Shown piece after piece: positions 49,225 to 58,293 of a DNA stretch of 58,451 bases. Origin of the DNA: Clostridia bacterium. GTDB lineage: Bacteria > Bacillota > Clostridia > Christensenellales > Aristaeellaceae. The translations under genes were made by a program, and so were the position numbers. The stretch is from positions 1 through 58,451 of the forward strand of contig CAAEUQ010000029.1 in the NCBI GenBank assembly GCA_900759005.1, given 5' to 3'. The notes beneath the pieces were generated by a model that did not search any database, was not told where the DNA came from, and saw only the letters and a program-made list of their open reading frames with translations. Within the stretch, counting starts at the first letter, position 1. Each line of letters begins with the position of its first letter.

Positions 49225-51001
49225 GGGTGGCGTAAAGGATCGCGGACGCCCAGCTGTAGTGGGTCTTCGGCTTGTAGTCCTCAATCGCGGTCGAGAACAG
49301 ATCGCTGTATTCGTTCGAGTAGAGAGGAACCATCGGCAGATCGTCTACCCACTTTTCCTGGAACGCCAGCCACTTTTCGGCATAGCTGTCCAGATAGCCG
49401 TTCTTCGTCGCATTCATGTCGTTCGCCAGCGCTTCGAGCTCCGGATCTGCAATCGCCGTCGTGTTCCAAACGCCCTGCATCTCGGGCGCAAGCGCAACCG
49501 CCGGATACGCGTTGAACGTAAGCCCAAAGTTGCTCGCAAGGAAGAACATATCGTATTCCGAGCGATCCTCCTGGCGATAGTAATACTTGCTCAGCTCTTC
49601 ATAGGTCATCTTCGTGACGTTCAGACCAATGCCCGCCTTCGCGAAATTCTCCGTCAGCATCGCTTCCAGCGCGTCCGCAACCTCGCTCACTTCGGGGCGC
49701 ACCCAGTTGATCACCAGCTCTGTGCCGTCCTTCGTGCGCACCTGCGCGCCGTCTTCCAGCAGCCAGCCGTCTTCCTCGAGCAGAGCAATCGCCGCATCCA
49801 CATCATACGGATACAGATTCAGCTTCTTTTCGAGCTTGTCCTTGCCGATCTGCTTGATCATCCACTGACCGTTTCCATAATAGCCGTAAACCGGCTCGCC
49901 ATAACCGCCGAGGTATTCCTCGCACAGCGCGTCCACGTCCACCAGACGATCAATCGCCTTGCGCACCTTCGCCGAGGAAACCGGCTCGTTCTCGCACGCA
50001 AACGCAAGGAACGCAAGGCCGTCGCGCGCATAGCTGCGGGACTTGACGCCCTTTTCGTCCTTCGCCGCGTCGATCACATCCGCGGAAGAAACCTTGTTCA
50101 CCAGATCGACCGTGCCGTTCTTCAACTCGTCCAAAAGCGTCTCGTTGAAGACCTGCTTGAAGGTGATCCTGTCGATACGCGGCTTCTGGCGCTCGTAATT
50201 GCCGCGATAGTATTCGTTCTTTTCGAATACCGCTACATTGTCTTCATAGGAAACCAGCTTGTATGCGCCGCAGGTTACGGAAGGATGGCTGCAATAGCCG
50301 GTTTCCGGATCCAGCAGCGTCGTATGCAGCAGCTCTGTCGTGAACTGACCGTCCGTGTTCTCCGCGGGCGCGATGTACGCGCCTTCGCCGTCATCGCGGA
50401 TTTCGCAGTCCGGCGCGATTACGAACATCGGGCTGGGCGTTACGCGCACCAGCATCAGCTCATGGAAGCTCGGCAGGTATTCCGCCTTGATCGCGAGGGA
50501 GAACGTCGTATCGTCAATCAGATGCACGCCCGCGAACATATCCGTCGTGCCGGCAAGGTATTCGTCCTGACCGACGATGTGCGCATAGTCCGTCGGGTTC
50601 GCGCCGAGGGCGGCGAATTCAGGGCTGGAAAGAAGCAGCACCGTGAATACGTAGTCCGCCGCGGTAATCGGCGTGCCGTCCGACCACTTCATGCGGCTGG
50701 AGATATAGAAGGTATAAACCATGTTGCCGTCTTCATCCTCGTTCGGATACGCGCGGCCGACGGTTTCGTCGATTCCATAATGGCCGTTGGTAAACATCGC
50801 GACGGTGGAATAGCCGTGAATCAGTTCACGCACATCCATATCCGCCGAGTTGTTGCCCCAGCAGTCGGTAAAGAAATTGCCGCTCATCTGCGTCAGCGAG
50901 CCGACGGTGATTTCCTTCTGCTGCTTTTCGGCATAGCCGACGCTTGCCAGCAGAATCAGCGCAAGTAACGTGCAGGCAAACCTGCGAATCAGCTTCGTCA
51001 T
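49217..51001 (-). CDS. Oligopeptide-type ABC transporter substrate-binding protein (family 5)
   Basis: 594 residues from ATG 51001 (AAGGTGG upstream). The signal peptide MTKLIRRFACTLLALILLA is cleaved near SVGYA-EKQ, with no lipobox cysteine at the expected place. Family 5 features: GRAYPNEDEDGNMVYTFYIS, MKWSDGTPITAADYVFT, VTCGAYKLVSYEDNVAVFEK and YYRGNYERQKPRIDRITFK. The ligand could be peptides or nickel/opines. No permease or ATPase gene is adjacent; it is an orphan gene behind the large surface protein. The TGA stop lies in the GAGGCTGAGCCTC palindrome of repeat copy E. Confidence 0.9.
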   Translation of the reverse strand: MTKLIRRFACTLLALILLASVGYAEKQQKEITVGSLTQMSGNFFTDCWGNNSADMDVRELIHGYSTVAMFTNGHYGIDETVGRAYPNEDEDGNMVYTFYISSRMKWSDGTPITAADYVFTVLLLSSPEFAALGANPTDYAHIVGQDEYLAGTTDMFAGVHLIDDTTFSLAIKAEYLPSFHELMLVRVTPSPMFVIAPDCEIRDDGEGAYIAPAENTDGQFTTELLHTTLLDPETGYCSHPSVTCGAYKLVSYEDNVAVFEKNEYYRGNYERQKPRIDRITFKQVFNETLLDELKNGTVDLVNKVSSADVIDAAKDEKGVKSRSYARDGLAFLAFACENEPVSSAKVRKAIDRLVDVDALCEEYLGGYGEPVYGYYGNGQWMIKQIGKDKLEKKLNLYPYDVDAAIALLEEDGWLLEDGAQVRTKDGTELVINWVRPEVSEVADALEAMLTENFAKAGIGLNVTKMTYEELSKYYYRQEDRSEYDMFFLASNFGLTFNAYPAVALAPEMQGVWNTTAIADPELEALANDMNATKNGYLDSYAEKWLAFQEKWVDDLPMVPLYSNEYSDLFSTAIEDYKPKTHYSWASAILYATRG

Positions 51002-51024
51002 CGTGTAACCACCTTTCTGACTGT

Positions 51025-51053
51025 GCCGCGCGCGCATTTTCCGCGCGCGCGGC
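51025..51053. other. GC-rich stem-loop between the surface-protein and binding-protein genes
   Basis: Perfect 11-bp inverted repeat GCCGCGCGCGC / GCGCGCGCGGC with a 7-nt loop and no T-run. It may be an mRNA processing or stability element rather than a full terminator. Confidence 0.5.
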
Positions 51054-51079
51054 GGTCCAATACCGTAAGGATTCCCGCG

Positions 51080-54000
51080 TTATTCGATGCAGTCGCCAAC
51101 ATTGTGCGCGCCGAGATAGCCGGTGAGCGGAATGTGGACATAGTACACGCGAATGACGTTCTCCTCCTCGTTAAGACCGAGGGTCAACGGGAAGTTATCC
51201 ACGTGATCGAACATCATATCCCGGGGCTTATCGATATACTGGGTGATCTCGGTCAGCACCTCGCCGGTGCCTTCCTCGGTCAGCCCGCCGAACAGAACGC
51301 CGTCGTAGTAATACTGCACTCTGTATTTCACGATTACAGTATTGACAGTCAGCGTGCCGGGCGCATATTCGACGCGGTAGTCGCCGGTCGAATCCGAGCC
51401 GTTTTCGTGGGTGATCCGGAGCGTTTCGGGCAGGAAGTTCGCCGTCAGCGTGCCGGGCTTCAGGATGCGGTTGTCTTTCATCTCAAGCGCGGTGATCGTG
51501 TCGGTATCCGCAAGACCATCGGCGGTGTAGCCAACCTCATGCCACTGAGCGTCGTAATCGCCCTCGTAGGAGCCGGCGGTGATGACCAGCATACGCTGCT
51601 CAATCGTCAGTCTGCCTTCCTTTCCAATCACGAATTCGACGTTCGTAAAGTTCTCCGAGATGTTCTTGAAATCTTCCGCCTTCAGATTCATTGGATATTC
51701 GCCCGCATGAATCCCCTCAACCAGCGCGCTGCCGCCGAATTCATAGCAGCTTTCGGTATACAGTGGATTGCTGCTCGCCGCGTCGTAGCCGGAAGCGGTA
51801 TGCGCCGCGCCGTCGTAGGTTTCCGTCTTCGTTTTGCCCACGATCGTTACAGTCACCTTGTCGGTCACGGGCGTGACTTCAAGCTTGCCGAACTCCGTTT
51901 CGATTTCGTAGTTCTTCGCCTTCGTGCCTTCATTCAGCGTATAGGTGAAGGTATTTTCGCTCTTGTCGACATTCAGCTGGCTGCCGGTCACGTCATAGGT
52001 CGCGCCTTCGCCGGTCGCGAAGCCGTCGTCGGTTACGTTCACGGTACTATTGGTCAGCGGCGTGCCGTCATAGACCTTCTTGTCGCTCGCCGACGTCAGC
52101 GTCACCTTGCGCGGGTTGATCGTCAGTCCGCCGTCGGTAACGATGAATTCAACGTTTTCGAAATTCTTCGAGACGTTTGCAAAATCGCTCGCCTTCAGGC
52201 CCATGTCGTAATGATCCGCGTCCGTTCCCGAGACGCTCGCCTTGCCGGTAAACTCGAAATCGCTTGCCTTATAAAGCGGGTTCGAGATGCTCATTACCTG
52301 ATAGCCCTCAGCGGTCTTTTCAATGCCGTCGTAGGTTTCCGTCCTCGTGTTGCCCACGATCGTTACAGTCACCTTGTCGACCACGGGATTGATCGTCAGC
52401 GTATTCGGAACGTAGGTGATGACGTAATTCTTCGTCACATCGTTGTCGTCCGCGTCCACGATCTTCGCGTCGTGCGGAACGAGCAGACCGTCGTACTTGC
52501 CCACGTCGATCTTGCTGCCGTCAATCGTCACGGTTTCCACTCTATGACCCTCCGCCAGACGCTCGGTGGTGTAGCCGTTCTCGCCGTGCGCTTCGCCGTC
52601 ATAGGTCACGGTATTGTCGTTCGCGATGACCTTGACCTTCGCTTCGCCCGCGCCGCGCTTCGTGATTTCCAGCGTGCCCGGAACGTAGGCGATCGCATAG
52701 TTCCTGGTTACGTCGTTGCCGTCCGCATCCACGATCTTCGCGTCGTGCGGAACGAGCAGGCCATCGTACTTGCCCGCGTCGATCTTGCTGCCGTCGATCG
52801 TTACGGATTCAATCGTCTGATTCTTTACCGTCGCGGTCGCATCGTAGCCGATTTCGCCATGCGCCTTGCCGTCGTATTCGACGGTGTTGTCCTTCGCGGT
52901 AATCGTGATCGCCGCCGGCAGAATCTCCAGCCAGCCGTTCGTTACCTCGAAGGTCACGTTCTCGAAGTTGCCGTTCAGGTTATGGAAGTCTTCCGCCGCA
53001 AGGCCCATCATGTATTTGCCAGCGTCCGTTTCCGTCGCGACATCCTTGCCCGCCTTGTATTCGAAATCGCTTTCCTTATACAGCGAGTTCGAGATGCTCG
53101 CCACCTGATAGCCGGTCACAGTCTTCTCGGTGCCGTTATAGGTTTCGGTCTTCGTATTGCCGGCGATCTTTACGACGACCTCTGCCGTCACGGGCGTGAC
53201 TTCAAGCTTGCCCTCTTTCACTTCGATTGTGTAGTTGTCCGCATCGAATTTCTCGCCCTTGACATATTCGATTGCGTTATCGATCTTGCCGACGTTCGTG
53301 ATCGAGCCGGTCGCCGTCACGCTCGTTACTTCGCCTTCGACGAAGCCGTCGCCGCTCACGGTAACGTTCGGGCGGGTCAGCGCCTTGCCGTCGTAGACCT
53401 TAGTCGCACCATCAGAGGTGAGAACGACCTCGCGCTGCTTAATCGTCAGCGTGCCATTATTGGCGGCGACGACGATATACTTCTTCGTCGCGTCGATCTT
53501 GCCGACGGTGCCGTTTGCGAAATTCGCCGGATAGGTATTCGCTTTCGTACCGTTCGCGTCGACCTTGATCGCGGAGAAGTCCGCCTTATACGCCGAAAGC
53601 TCGCCGCTGATCGCAAATCCCTCGACGGAATGCGCGCTGCCGTCGTAAAGCGTGGTTGCACTGTTCGCGTTCAGGGTGACGTTCTTATAATAGTAGAAAA
53701 CGATCTTGTTTTCACCAACGCCGATGGTAATCGACTGGTTCGCGGTGCTCACGGGGGTATAGCCCTCGATGGCCGCGGGCTTCTCGGTCGCTTTCGCGTT
53801 GAACGTCTGGTTCGGCACGGTCTTGCTGTCGACAACCGCGTACTCCGTCCCGTTCAGGTAGTAGTACACGGTGTAGCTGAGGTCCGTGCGCTTGGAATAG
53901 GTAACGGTTTTCGTGACGTTCTTTTCGGGCATCGTGCCGGAGACTTTCGATTTGTCCGCGACATAGCCTGGGATCGTGGGGGAAGCCACGGAGTAGTCTT

Positions 54001-56638
54001 CGCCGAAGGTAACGTTCTCAATGTGATCCGGCGCAGCCGTGCCGCCCTCGGCGTACACGTACTTGACCGTGAGCGTGAATACATTCTTCTTGTAATAGAC
54101 CTTGATCACATTCTCGCCGGTGCCGATGGTCAGCGGAAGGTTTTCGGTCTTTTCGAGCACGTAGCCCTGAGGACACTTGTCGGTATACGAATTGATAACC
54201 GTGCCGAAGTCTGCCTTGCCGGTTTCGGTCAGGCGATCATTCTTCACGCCGTCGATATAGTATTCGACGCGGTAATCATACTGATTGACCTTCCACTGCG
54301 CATAGAGATGATTGCCGTCGCCTTCCAGACGCGCCGCGTCGTCCGCCGCAAATGCGATACCGGCGCCATCCGCTTTCGTGTTCCAGCCGTTAAAGGTGTA
54401 GCCGGTGCGCTCGGGCAGTTTGGTATCCGCATAGGGCTTCACGGTAATCGCGTCGTTATTGAGCAGTTCGCTCACGGTAAAGGTCTTGTCCTCGCCGAAA
54501 TTCGAATGATAAACCAGCGAAACGGTTTCGCCCTTATCGCCCCATATGGCTTTGAGCTTAACGTTTTGGGTCATTACGATTTCGTCGTTCGGATAAACCT
54601 CCTCGCCGCTCTCGGTCTCCCAATAGAGGAACAGCTTTCCTTCATTGGTAAATCCGTTCGCCTTCGCGTCCGCGACCGCATTCTTGGCATATTTGCGGTT
54701 ATCGACCGTGCTGCCGCCCGTGGCGCCGTTGCCGTCATAGATCACGGTAAACGCGTTCTTGCTGTCGACCTTCGCGACGAGATCATAATTGCGGGTGATC
54801 TTCGTATTGAAATGGAACGGCTTGCCGTTTTCCTTCTCTACCCAGCCGAGGAACTCGCCGCCTTCCAGCGTCACTTTGTCCACGGGCATTTTGTCGCTGC
54901 TGATCTCATCGTTCTTAGTGACGGTGAACTCGCCGATCTTCGTCGTTTTGTCCGCATCGTAAACGGTTACGGTGTAGGTCGGTGCAACCCACTTCGCGTA
55001 GAGCGTGATGTTCTGCGCGGGCATGGTCTTGCCCGTGAAGACGAACTTTTCGCCTTCACCCAGCTCGTTGTCGTACCAGCCGGCGAAAACGTAATCGCTC
55101 TTGTCGCCGCCCAGATTGTTTTCAGGCTTAAAGTCCTTATCCGCAAGGCTCTGCTGATATTTGACGGAATCGGTTTTCACCGGCTGAGCATTGCTCACGA
55201 AGAAGATATTGTAGCTGTTACGGTCGTAGTAGAACTTAGCCCCGTTGTAATTCGCGCCGTTTTTCGCGCTTTTCTGAGTATTGCAGGTGAAGCCGGTGAT
55301 GTCGTAACGGTCTTCCTTGGTTACGGTCGAGTTCCAGTCCGCACCCGTATCCGTATGATCAAGCACATAGTTTCCGTTCAGGTCTTCCTTATAATAGTAA
55401 GCCTTTGCGGAACCCTGATTCGTCTCATAGAATTCATCGCCGTCCAAAGGCATTACGTCAATATTCGCCTGAAAGGTGGTGCTGTTCGCACTGATCTTCC
55501 ACGTGCCGCCCGGCCACTTGTCCGAGATGTTCTCGCCATACTTCGCGGTGATTCTCTTGGAGGTATCTTCATCATACCCCCAATAAGAGCGCACATAGAA
55601 CTTCACTTCGTACACATTGCGCGTATAGTACACCTTCACGATCGTGGAGCCGTCGCCCGCAATCTCTTTCTGGGTGATCGTCTGCGCGGTGAAGCCCTGA
55701 TAGTTCTTCGCGGTTGCTCTGGTCTTCGTGCCAGTCGTGCCGGTCTTGGTTTCGATATCCGCGCTGGAGTACTTGTCATCGTCCGCGTTCTCCAGGAAGT
55801 GAATGACGGTATAGCTCGTTTTCTCCGCCGTCCACTTCGCGTACACAGTCGTCGCGGAAGTGATTTTGTTAAAATCCGCGGCCTGCGTAAGCGCTTTGTC
55901 CAGATACCAGCCGGCGAAGGTATAGCCGGGGCGCGTGGGCGCAACGGGCGCTTTCGCGGCAGAGCCGTTTGCAAAGAACTCGGGCGCGACGTACGTGCCG
56001 CCGTTCGATTCAAACGTAATCCAATAGCCCTTTTCGACCTTCGGGTACAGCGTCACATTCGCATTCGCAATCGTAACGCTTTCGACCTTCGTGGTAAGAT
56101 CCTTGTCCAGATACCATCCGGTGATGGATTCGTCGGACGCCACGCCGAAGGTCACGTCTTCAAACGTGACCGAATCTCCGTTTACTCCCGTCTTGGTCGC
56201 AATGACGCGCGCGTCCGCGCCCGTGCCGTCCATGAAAAAGACATAGTAAACATCTTCGTACATCGCATAGCACTTAAACGTCGCATTGTCTTCTACGATG
56301 ACAGCGCCCGCGTCGATCGCGAGCTGCGCGCCGTTTTCGTCCGTCCAGCCGACGAACTTCTTGCCGTCGATCGCTTCAACGGCGGGCAGGCGCAGCGTTT
56401 CGCCATGCTTCAGAATCTGCTTCGAACCGGCGATTTCGTTGCCATTGATATCATAGAAGATATATGTATGGTACTTGCTATCATCCGGCTTGATGATGCT
56501 CAGCAAACTCACCGACGGCTGCGACGCGGCGGTCGATCCCGCCTGCGCAATCTCCGCAAACGCGGACGATGGCAGCACGCTGATCAGCATCATCACGACC
56601 AGCAGATACGCCATGAATCTTCTCAACTTGAGCTTCAT
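51080..56638 (-). CDS. Very large secreted repeat protein with InlB-type B repeats and YDG-type repeats
   Basis: 1,852 residues from ATG 56638 (AGGAGG upstream). The signal peptide (MKLKLRRFMAYLLVVMMLIS...AFA) is followed by two blocks. The first (about 40-950) has many InlB/Listeria-Bacteroides-type repeats with GW or GWY turns (FVGWTDENGAQL, FAGWYLDKALTQ, FAGWYDNELGEG, FNGWNTKADG) and MucBP-like units (YTVYYYLNGTEYAVVDSK). The second (about 1000-1780) has about nine units built round a YDG motif (TKVYDGKAL, VEYDGKAHGEIGY, VTYDGEAHGENGY, TETYDGAAHTASGY). It ends HIPLTGYLGAHNVGDCIE with no LPXTG, membrane anchor or S-layer domain. Adhesion or cell-surface function is likely; how it is attached is unknown. 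Probably co-transcribed with the SH3/Pro-Thr-rich protein upstream. Confidence 0.88.
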   Translation of the reverse strand: MKLKLRRFMAYLLVVMMLISVLPSSAFAEIAQAGSTAASQPSVSLLSIIKPDDSKYHTYIFYDINGNEIAGSKQILKHGETLRLPAVEAIDGKKFVGWTDENGAQLAIDAGAVIVEDNATFKCYAMYEDVYYVFFMDGTGADARVIATKTGVNGDSVTFEDVTFGVASDESITGWYLDKDLTTKVESVTIANANVTLYPKVEKGYWITFESNGGTYVAPEFFANGSAAKAPVAPTRPGYTFAGWYLDKALTQAADFNKITSATTVYAKWTAEKTSYTVIHFLENADDDKYSSADIETKTGTTGTKTRATAKNYQGFTAQTITQKEIAGDGSTIVKVYYTRNVYEVKFYVRSYWGYDEDTSKRITAKYGENISDKWPGGTWKISANSTTFQANIDVMPLDGDEFYETNQGSAKAYYYKEDLNGNYVLDHTDTGADWNSTVTKEDRYDITGFTCNTQKSAKNGANYNGAKFYYDRNSYNIFFVSNAQPVKTDSVKYQQSLADKDFKPENNLGGDKSDYVFAGWYDNELGEGEKFVFTGKTMPAQNITLYAKWVAPTYTVTVYDADKTTKIGEFTVTKNDEISSDKMPVDKVTLEGGEFLGWVEKENGKPFHFNTKITRNYDLVAKVDSKNAFTVIYDGNGATGGSTVDNRKYAKNAVADAKANGFTNEGKLFLYWETESGEEVYPNDEIVMTQNVKLKAIWGDKGETVSLVYHSNFGEDKTFTVSELLNNDAITVKPYADTKLPERTGYTFNGWNTKADGAGIAFAADDAARLEGDGNHLYAQWKVNQYDYRVEYYIDGVKNDRLTETGKADFGTVINSYTDKCPQGYVLEKTENLPLTIGTGENVIKVYYKKNVFTLTVKYVYAEGGTAAPDHIENVTFGEDYSVASPTIPGYVADKSKVSGTMPEKNVTKTVTYSKRTDLSYTVYYYLNGTEYAVVDSKTVPNQTFNAKATEKPAAIEGYTPVSTANQSITIGVGENKIVFYYYKNVTLNANSATTLYDGSAHSVEGFAISGELSAYKADFSAIKVDANGTKANTYPANFANGTVGKIDATKKYIVVAANNGTLTIKQREVVLTSDGATKVYDGKALTRPNVTVSGDGFVEGEVTSVTATGSITNVGKIDNAIEYVKGEKFDADNYTIEVKEGKLEVTPVTAEVVVKIAGNTKTETYNGTEKTVTGYQVASISNSLYKESDFEYKAGKDVATETDAGKYMMGLAAEDFHNLNGNFENVTFEVTNGWLEILPAAITITAKDNTVEYDGKAHGEIGYDATATVKNQTIESVTIDGSKIDAGKYDGLLVPHDAKIVDADGNDVTRNYAIAYVPGTLEITKRGAGEAKVKVIANDNTVTYDGEAHGENGYTTERLAEGHRVETVTIDGSKIDVGKYDGLLVPHDAKIVDADDNDVTKNYVITYVPNTLTINPVVDKVTVTIVGNTRTETYDGIEKTAEGYQVMSISNPLYKASDFEFTGKASVSGTDADHYDMGLKASDFANVSKNFENVEFIVTDGGLTINPRKVTLTSASDKKVYDGTPLTNSTVNVTDDGFATGEGATYDVTGSQLNVDKSENTFTYTLNEGTKAKNYEIETEFGKLEVTPVTDKVTVTIVGKTKTETYDGAAHTASGYDAASSNPLYTESCYEFGGSALVEGIHAGEYPMNLKAEDFKNISENFTNVEFVIGKEGRLTIEQRMLVITAGSYEGDYDAQWHEVGYTADGLADTDTITALEMKDNRILKPGTLTANFLPETLRITHENGSDSTGDYRVEYAPGTLTVNTVIVKYRVQYYYDGVLFGGLTEEGTGEVLTEITQYIDKPRDMMFDHVDNFPLTLGLNEEENVIRVYYVHIPLTGYLGAHNVGDCIE

Positions 56639-56692
56639 TCCGTTTCCTCCTAAACTCAGCGCTTTGTTCTGATTCATATTGCTCGAAGCGAA

Positions 56693-57910
56693 TTATCCGA
56701 GCGTCAGCTGCACGCGCCAGATATTGCTCGCATTGCTTTCGGAAGCGACGATCGAAAGCGTCGTTCCAAACGCACCTTCAACATTCGTCCAATCGCCGCC
56801 GGGCGTTTGGGTCTGCCACTGAATCTCCGCGCCGGAAAGCGCTTCGGGGATGTGGGCGACCAGCGTCACGCTATCGCCATAGGCGACGGAATCGCCTTCG
56901 AAGCGGAACGTGATTTCAATCGCATTCACGAGCGACTTGAAGTCTTCCTCGGTCATGCCGGTCTGTTCTTCGGCGGGCACTTCTTCAGGCGCTTCGACCG
57001 CCGCTTCCGGCTCGACCAGATAGGCGCTCATCGCGGTGTAGACCTCGCCGTCAATCAGCAAGTACGCCCAGCGATCGCCCTTTTCAATCACGCGGACGGT
57101 ATCGCCCGTTTCGAGGCGGCCGCTGACCGTTCCGTTATAGACGCTTCTGAAATTCAGCGCAGGACCGGAAGTCTTCACGACGTACTTCTTCGTGGATACG
57201 GTTTCACCCGTCGAGATGCGGACGACGCTGCCCTCGTCGCCTACCTTATACTTGACCTTGCGCTGCTCGCTCGTCTTCGTCTCGGGATCGATGATCACGG
57301 CGGGGATTACGCCATTGTTCAGGAACGAGGACTTCGAAAGCCCCATGCCGTTATAGATGAACGGGCCCGCGCCGGTCGAACCCTCGACCTGCTTGGCGTA
57401 TTCCATGCGGACATAGCCTTCGACGATGCCGATCAGCGAGCCGTCCTCATAGGCGAACGCAACGCGCAGCCACGCGTCATCGCCCGAGCCCAGGCGCTCG
57501 AAGACATATAAATAGGAAGAGGAAGTGAACTGACCGATGCGCGTCGCATCCGAGATCACGGGCTCGGTATAGGCGAACACGCCGCCCTCGACCAGCGCAT
57601 AGCCCGCATTCACGGCCGGCGTTTCCTCTTCCGGCTTGTGGGTGGGCGCTTCCGTCGGTTCTTCGGCGGGCGCTTCCGTGGGCGTCTCCGTCGGGGTTTC
57701 CGCGGGCGCTTCCGTGGGCGTCTCCGTCGGGGCTTCCGCGGGCGTCTCCGTCGGCTCGTGTGCCGGTGCTTCCGTCGGCTCGTGTACCGGTGCTTCGGAG
57801 ACTTCCGCAACAGGTGTTTCCGCGGGCGATTCCTCTGCAAGCGCGCCGACGAAACTCATCAGCAGCGCCAGAACCAGCAAAATCGCCATTCGTTTACATG
57901 TTTTAGACAT
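56693..57910 (-). CDS. Secreted protein with Pro-Thr-Glu repeats, SH3-like and Ig-like regions
   Basis: 405 residues from ATG 57910 (GGAGG upstream; a TTG further up overlaps that site). A signal peptide (ending GALAEE) is followed by a low-complexity stretch of about 75 residues of the ETPTEAPAETPTE type, a flexible stalk. Then comes a region with SH3-like folds (GYALVEGGVFAYTEPVISDA and TSGPALNFRSVYNGTVSGRL, GDTVRVIEKGDRWAYLLIDG) of the type that binds cell walls. The last 80 residues resemble a bacterial Ig-like domain (IQWQTQTPGGDWTNVEGAFG). First gene of the unit that includes the large surface protein. Confidence 0.82.
   Translation of the reverse strand: MSKTCKRMAILLVLALLMSFVGALAEESPAETPVAEVSEAPVHEPTEAPAHEPTETPAEAPTETPTEAPAETPTETPTEAPAEEPTEAPTHKPEEETPAVNAGYALVEGGVFAYTEPVISDATRIGQFTSSSYLYVFERLGSGDDAWLRVAFAYEDGSLIGIVEGYVRMEYAKQVEGSTGAGPFIYNGMGLSKSSFLNNGVIPAVIIDPETKTSEQRKVKYKVGDEGSVVRISTGETVSTKKYVVKTSGPALNFRSVYNGTVSGRLETGDTVRVIEKGDRWAYLLIDGEVYTAMSAYLVEPEAAVEAPEEVPAEEQTGMTEEDFKSLVNAIEITFRFEGDSVAYGDSVTLVAHIPEALSGAEIQWQTQTPGGDWTNVEGAFGTTLSIVASESNASNIWRVQLTLG
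57636..57800. repeat. Coding tandem repeat for the Pro-Thr-Glu stalk
   Basis: Near-identical short units built on CGTCTCCGTCGGGG and GGCGCTTCCGTGGG (coding ETPTEAPA on the minus strand) are repeated in tandem. The copy number is likely to vary between strains by slippage. Confidence 0.8.
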
Positions 57911-57955
57911 CTTTATTTCCTCCAATCTAAAATTTAGTTATCATATCATGCTCAA

Positions 57956-57984
57956 ATTATACCACTACGCGTTTTATTTGGCAA
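57956..57984 (-). promoter_or_regulatory. Promoter of the surface-protein operon
   Basis: On the minus strand TTGCCA (57984-57979), a 17-bp spacer and consensus TATAAT (57961-57956). The region 57985-58247 to its right is AT-rich and I see nothing else in it. Confidence 0.8.
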
Positions 57985-58247
57985 GTATAGTTATGTGCAT
58001 GTAATCACTTATATTAGTTTGCGGTTCATACACTCTACAAAACCACAAAACATTGCTTTTTTGCGGATTTTTGCCCAGATATGGTAGTTTTCACGCATAT
58101 CTTCGCCGTATTTTGAGCGCGATTCGAGAGCGAATTCACGCTTGAACAGGTTTTATTTATGAATACAGCGCCGTCCTAATGATAAAATTCACAATAATTT
58201 TACGCTATGTTCGCATTACTTGTGGACGCGGCAGCACTTGGGCATAC

Positions 58248-58280
58248 AAAAAGCGCCCGCGGGGAATTCCCCGCGGGCGC
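58248..58280 (-). terminator. Terminator of glyS
   Basis: Perfect 12-bp stem GCGCCCGCGGGG / CCCCGCGGGCGC with loop AATT, followed on the minus strand by TTTTTGTATG. Confidence 0.9.
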
Positions 58281-58293
58281 ATATGAATTTGGA

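Noticed and set aside
51023..56653. A 1,876-codon open frame on the plus strand fully antisense to the large surface-protein gene.
   Set aside because: Its translation is rich in Arg, Ile and Val without signal peptide or recognisable domains, and it mirrors the codon pattern of the real gene. The minus-strand frame has a signal peptide, a ribosome site, repeats and a promoter. It is an artefact of GC-rich coding sequence.
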